Positions 61,212 to 64,000 of a stretch of 64,000 bases of DNA are shown piece after piece. The notes below the pieces were generated by a model, which had not been told where the DNA came from, did no database searches, and saw nothing but the letters and a program-made list of their open reading frames with translations. The position numbers and the translations under genes were made by a program. The stretch is from Mansonella perstans (lineage: Eukaryota > Nematoda > Chromadorea > Rhabditida > Onchocercidae), in the NCBI GenBank assembly GCA_037074765.1, contig JBAMDO010000135.1, positions 1-64,000 on the forward strand. Reading direction: 5' to 3'. Each line of letters starts with the position of its first letter. Position 1 is the first letter of the stretch.

Positions 61212-62796
61212 TGCACACATATATATGAACATACATGTACACATGCACAAGTAGGACTGCTATAAAATACTTGCATGTTATTGTATCATACTTGATTTTA
61301 ATATTAACTAATTAATTGATCAGCTGAAAATTTTTACTTCATTTACTTAGTCTACGCTTCATGGTTTGCTAATTAAGAATTATAATTAAGCTATTTTTAA
61401 ATGTACATATCGAAAAAAATTTAGAGTGAGAATTTGAAGAATGAAAAGAAATTATTTATGGCAATAAATTTACAAAAGCGGAGACTAGAAAAGGAATAAT
61501 TATACCAATGAAAGGTAAAGAATTTAATTATGAATGGTAAGATTGAAGATAAAGCAATTTAATTATGCATGATAAAATTAATGGTAAAGCAATTTAATTA
61601 TGGATGATAAGATTAAAATAAATTTGATAATTAGAGTAAGACTTTTTTTGAATTGAAATATTTCATTATGAAACATCAATGAGAAATTTTTTGTACCTCA
61701 TTGAACGTGAAACGATCAATTCAACTTGTGTATCATGCCTTGATGAATTGATCGTATCATAAACTTGATCAAATGTCGCATTTTGTAACTGACGACCATT
61801 CCATTCTAATACTTCATCACCTGAAATGATCACAATTCTCGCCTTTTATCTCTTCTTCTCATCTATCTGTTCCTCTCTCATACCCTTGTTCTTTTTTTTC
61901 TTTCACTATAATACTTAATGATAGAATCCTTTTGGTTCATAAATTCAGCATTCCTAATCAATAAATATCATTTAAATTTATCGTCACGGTTAATTAGTAA
62001 GTAATTACTAAGTAAATGTTATTGTAATTAATCAAACATTCTAATCAGTTATTTTTCTCCATCGTTCATTCAGTTCATTTATTTTTAAGAAAAAATTAAA
62101 TCTATTTTTTAGAAATTCTAATTATGTTTAACAATATCAATTGCAATTTAATTAAAAATAAAATTATCCATAAAATATTTTTGTTAAAAAATTTGCCTTC
62201 TCGAAGTTGACCAACCGTATCAGCAACAGATCCAGGTTTTACTCGTGTGATAAATGCACCTAAACGACCGACATCTGATCGTCGACCACCAACAACCTTA
62301 AAATAATTCTTGTTTAGAGTAAATTATTGCTATCAAAATCAATTATTCAAGATGCAAATGATTAGTATAAGCATTTCAGACATCAGAAAAAAAATCTCCT
62401 AATCGATGGACACCTGTAAAAGTGGAAATATCAGTCCATTAGTTCAAAACTACGCCCTTTCTTCTTGCCCACAAACACCTTTCATTTGACCCTATTTGAC
62501 CTATCACAAGCAATTTGAGAGAAAAACATTAATTGCAAATACAAATTGATCATCAATTTAATCCCTCTCTCTCTCTCTCTCTTCCTTCTTCTCTCCCTCT
62601 CTATTTTCAATTGTCGCAAAAAACATTTTTGATATTTTCAAGATAATTACAAAAAAAGTCACCGAAAATTAAAATTTATCAATTCGCATAATTTCATTGT
62701 TATTTCACGAAAACTACATTCAATTCAAATTTTTAATTATTTTAATAGTTATCATATTTAACATAATTACAATTACAATTATCATTATTATTATTA

Positions 62797-62854
<58 letters not shown>

Positions 62855-64000
62855 TATTATTAATTATTAATTATTATATTATTATTAATTGAACTGCTAG
62901 CGTATATAAGTGCTGCATTAATTCAATGTGCTTGAAAATAATTAAAAAATTTATTTTAAACTTTTCTATTCAAATAGCAGATTTTGGTGGCATAAAAATG
63001 TAAGGCACTATCTGTGTCATCAGGTATCAAAAAACTAATTACTAATTAAGTTCTAACATATTTCCAAATGTTGACATAACGACAGGTGACAAATAAGTAC
63101 AAAATTTCTTCATTGAAAAAATTACATATTTGAAGCAAAATACTATTGTGCAACTTTTTTTCGAATCATTTAAATTTTTCATTTTAATAATGGTGCAAAT
63201 TAATTGTTGAATTTGTAATTAACTAAAAATTCATTTAATTAATTAAAAGAAAATTTTATTTCTAACACGTAAACTTTATCTGTTACTTTTGAAGCAGCAA
63301 TAAGTTCTATTTAAAAATAAGGATGCATAAAAAAAATTTATATTGTAAAACTGTACTGGATTTTTTTAAATAATCAATCAATTATATACTGAAATCATAC
63401 AAGTGGAACTTTAATGACTATCTATTTTGTTTCAATTCAAATTTTTCATTTCATTCCGTTTCTCCTTTGTCTGTCGATTGAAACATCGTGTAGTTTCTCA
63501 AATTTTTTTTTCTCTGGGAACTTAACAGTCATTTAAAAAATATAAAATGGAAATTGAAATAAAAGAAACCTTCAAGCCAAGATCACCTTGTGCACCAGGT
63601 GCTTTCTGCAATATCATATGTCCGATCAGACGATGCTGATCTGCTGATGGTTGCCAGGTGACGGGATGCTTAAAATTTCACATTTTATTTTTTTGAAACA
63701 AAATTCACACTTTCAAATCTATAACTCTTGAATTATTAACTACCGTATCAAAAAAAAAAAAAAAAAAAGCCAATTACCGAAAGATAAGTGCGTATTTTAG
63801 CTGCTAGCATATCACCAGGTATAATTGTTGATTGCACCACAGGTACATTGGTCATTTCGTTACTGCGTTGAAATTTACGATTTGAATCGACTAAAGCTAA
63901 AAATAATACTGATAATGATTTCCGATTACGATAATGATATTTCATTGCGGTATTTTTTGCAAATGTGGTAAATGTCAAGCAAGCCCTAATTGTTGCAGGA
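53717..64000 (-). CDS. unc-10: RIM / UNC-10 active-zone protein (C-terminal part; 5' end beyond the window)
   Basis: RIM scaffolds synaptic-vesicle docking and priming at presynaptic active zones with Rab3, UNC-13 and calcium channels. Reading N to C (right to left), the PDZ domain spans exons near 63.6 kb (GHMILQKAPGAQGDLGLKVV), 62.2-62.3 kb (GAFITRVKPGSVADTVGQL) and 61.7-61.8 kb (DEVLEWNGRQLQNATFDQVY). A low-complexity linker follows at 59.7-60.5 kb. C2A is encoded at 58.3-59.3 kb (ERQLVVTIRYAKDLPPRPDG, NPYLKLFLLPDRS and VWDYDQYETNSFMGEVLIDF). A Ser/Arg/Pro-rich linker occupies 55.0-58.1 kb. C2B is encoded by exons 54491-54629 (VVGRQVLASPVLGEIEIGIA), 54135-54274 (APYVKVYLLEGKQCIAKAKT) and 53717-53911 (VMADYGRMERKSFMGVAQIR then GWYKLYHSSSL), with stop TAA at 53717-53719. 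LGPGQ before C2B at about 54.75 kb is a RIM signature. The Rab3-binding zinc-finger N-terminus lies outside the window. Confidence 0.9.
57525..57757 (-). repeat. ~80-bp duplication, ~156 bp apart, in a RIM intron
   Basis: Copies at about 57525-57602 and 57681-57757 share 'attgatatat.tctatacagtaatta' and 'tctaatctattactacgataa..tattccata'. It is intronic. Confidence 0.85.
61143..61209. repeat. (CA)n microsatellite in a RIM intron
   Basis: An essentially perfect dinucleotide run of about 33 CA units. The Cys/Val frame on the opposite strand is an artefact of the repeat. Confidence 0.98.
62562..62600. repeat. (CT)n-rich microsatellite in a RIM intron
   Basis: A run of CT dinucleotides continues into an interrupted pyrimidine tract (ccttcttctctccctctct). 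Confidence 0.9.
62782..62885. repeat. (TTA)n microsatellite in a RIM intron
   Basis: About 30 units of TTA/ATT with a few interruptions (ttg, act). It lies in the intron between two PDZ exons. Confidence 0.97.

Noticed and set aside
61034..61276. Minus-strand frame with a long Cys/Val run
   Set aside because: It is the translation of the (CA)n microsatellite inside a RIM intron.

Overview
The window looks like nuclear DNA of a nematode, most likely an AT-rich, intron-rich clade III (spirurid or filarial-type) species. The reasons are: (i) short exons of about 70-260 bp with nematode-type TTTCAG 3' splice sites, several lying only a few bases upstream of start codons as expected for spliced-leader trans-splicing; (ii) animal genes (stomatin, SEC16, C1D, RIM/UNC-10); and (iii) a giant hybrid polyketide/peptide synthase related in architecture to the nematode PKS-1/NRPS-1 family, which makes nemamides in Caenorhabditis elegans. 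The clade assignment is inference; the nematode assignment is strong.

Layout, left to right. 669-4366 (+): the 3' part of a stomatin/band-7 gene of eight recognisable exons. 4367-7390: gene-poor DNA ending in an array of eight ~43-bp repeats that runs into the 5' end of the next gene. 7429-30276 (+): the central feature, a hybrid PKS-NRPS of about 7,297 residues. The first 7,119 residues are in one uninterrupted ~21.4-kb exon; three small exons finish the C-terminal thioesterase. 30476-33030 (-): an eight-exon RNA-binding protein of the SECp43/TRNAU1AP type, including a 36-nt microexon. 33402-36305: no gene recognised. 36306-48787 (-): a long multi-exon SEC16 gene (COPII/ER exit sites). 49748-51846 (+): a four-exon C1D/Rrp47-family nuclear exosome cofactor of 202 residues. 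51847-53716: no gene. 53717-64000 (-): the C-terminal two thirds of a RIM/UNC-10 active-zone protein (PDZ, C2A, C2B), running off the right edge.

The megasynthase reads, N to C: dead AT / DH-like; KS1 - dead AT - DH-like - ACP1 - KR1 - ACP2; AT - DH (without KS or carrier of its own); KS2 - dead AT - KR2 (degenerate) - ACP3; KS3 - AT - KR3 - carrier; C - A - PCP - TE. All three KS domains keep Cys-His-His, both remaining ATs keep the GHSxGE serine and the downstream His, and all five carrier domains keep their phosphopantetheine serine. The C domain has HHxxxDG, and the TE has GHSLGG and GDH. The simplest reading is that a polyketide chain is built over three KS stations with two shared ATs, condensed with one amino acid, and released by the TE. 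In C. elegans the comparable line is divided over two proteins; here the PKS, one NRPS module and the TE are a single polypeptide. No starter-loading ligase, phosphopantetheinyl transferase or tailoring enzyme is in the window, and the flanking genes are ordinary housekeeping or neuronal genes, so this is not a biosynthetic gene cluster.

Throughout, non-coding DNA carries many short tandem duplications (about 20-190 bp). Several include splice sites or pieces of exon, and the same kind of duplication has been fixed in frame in three linkers of the megasynthase.
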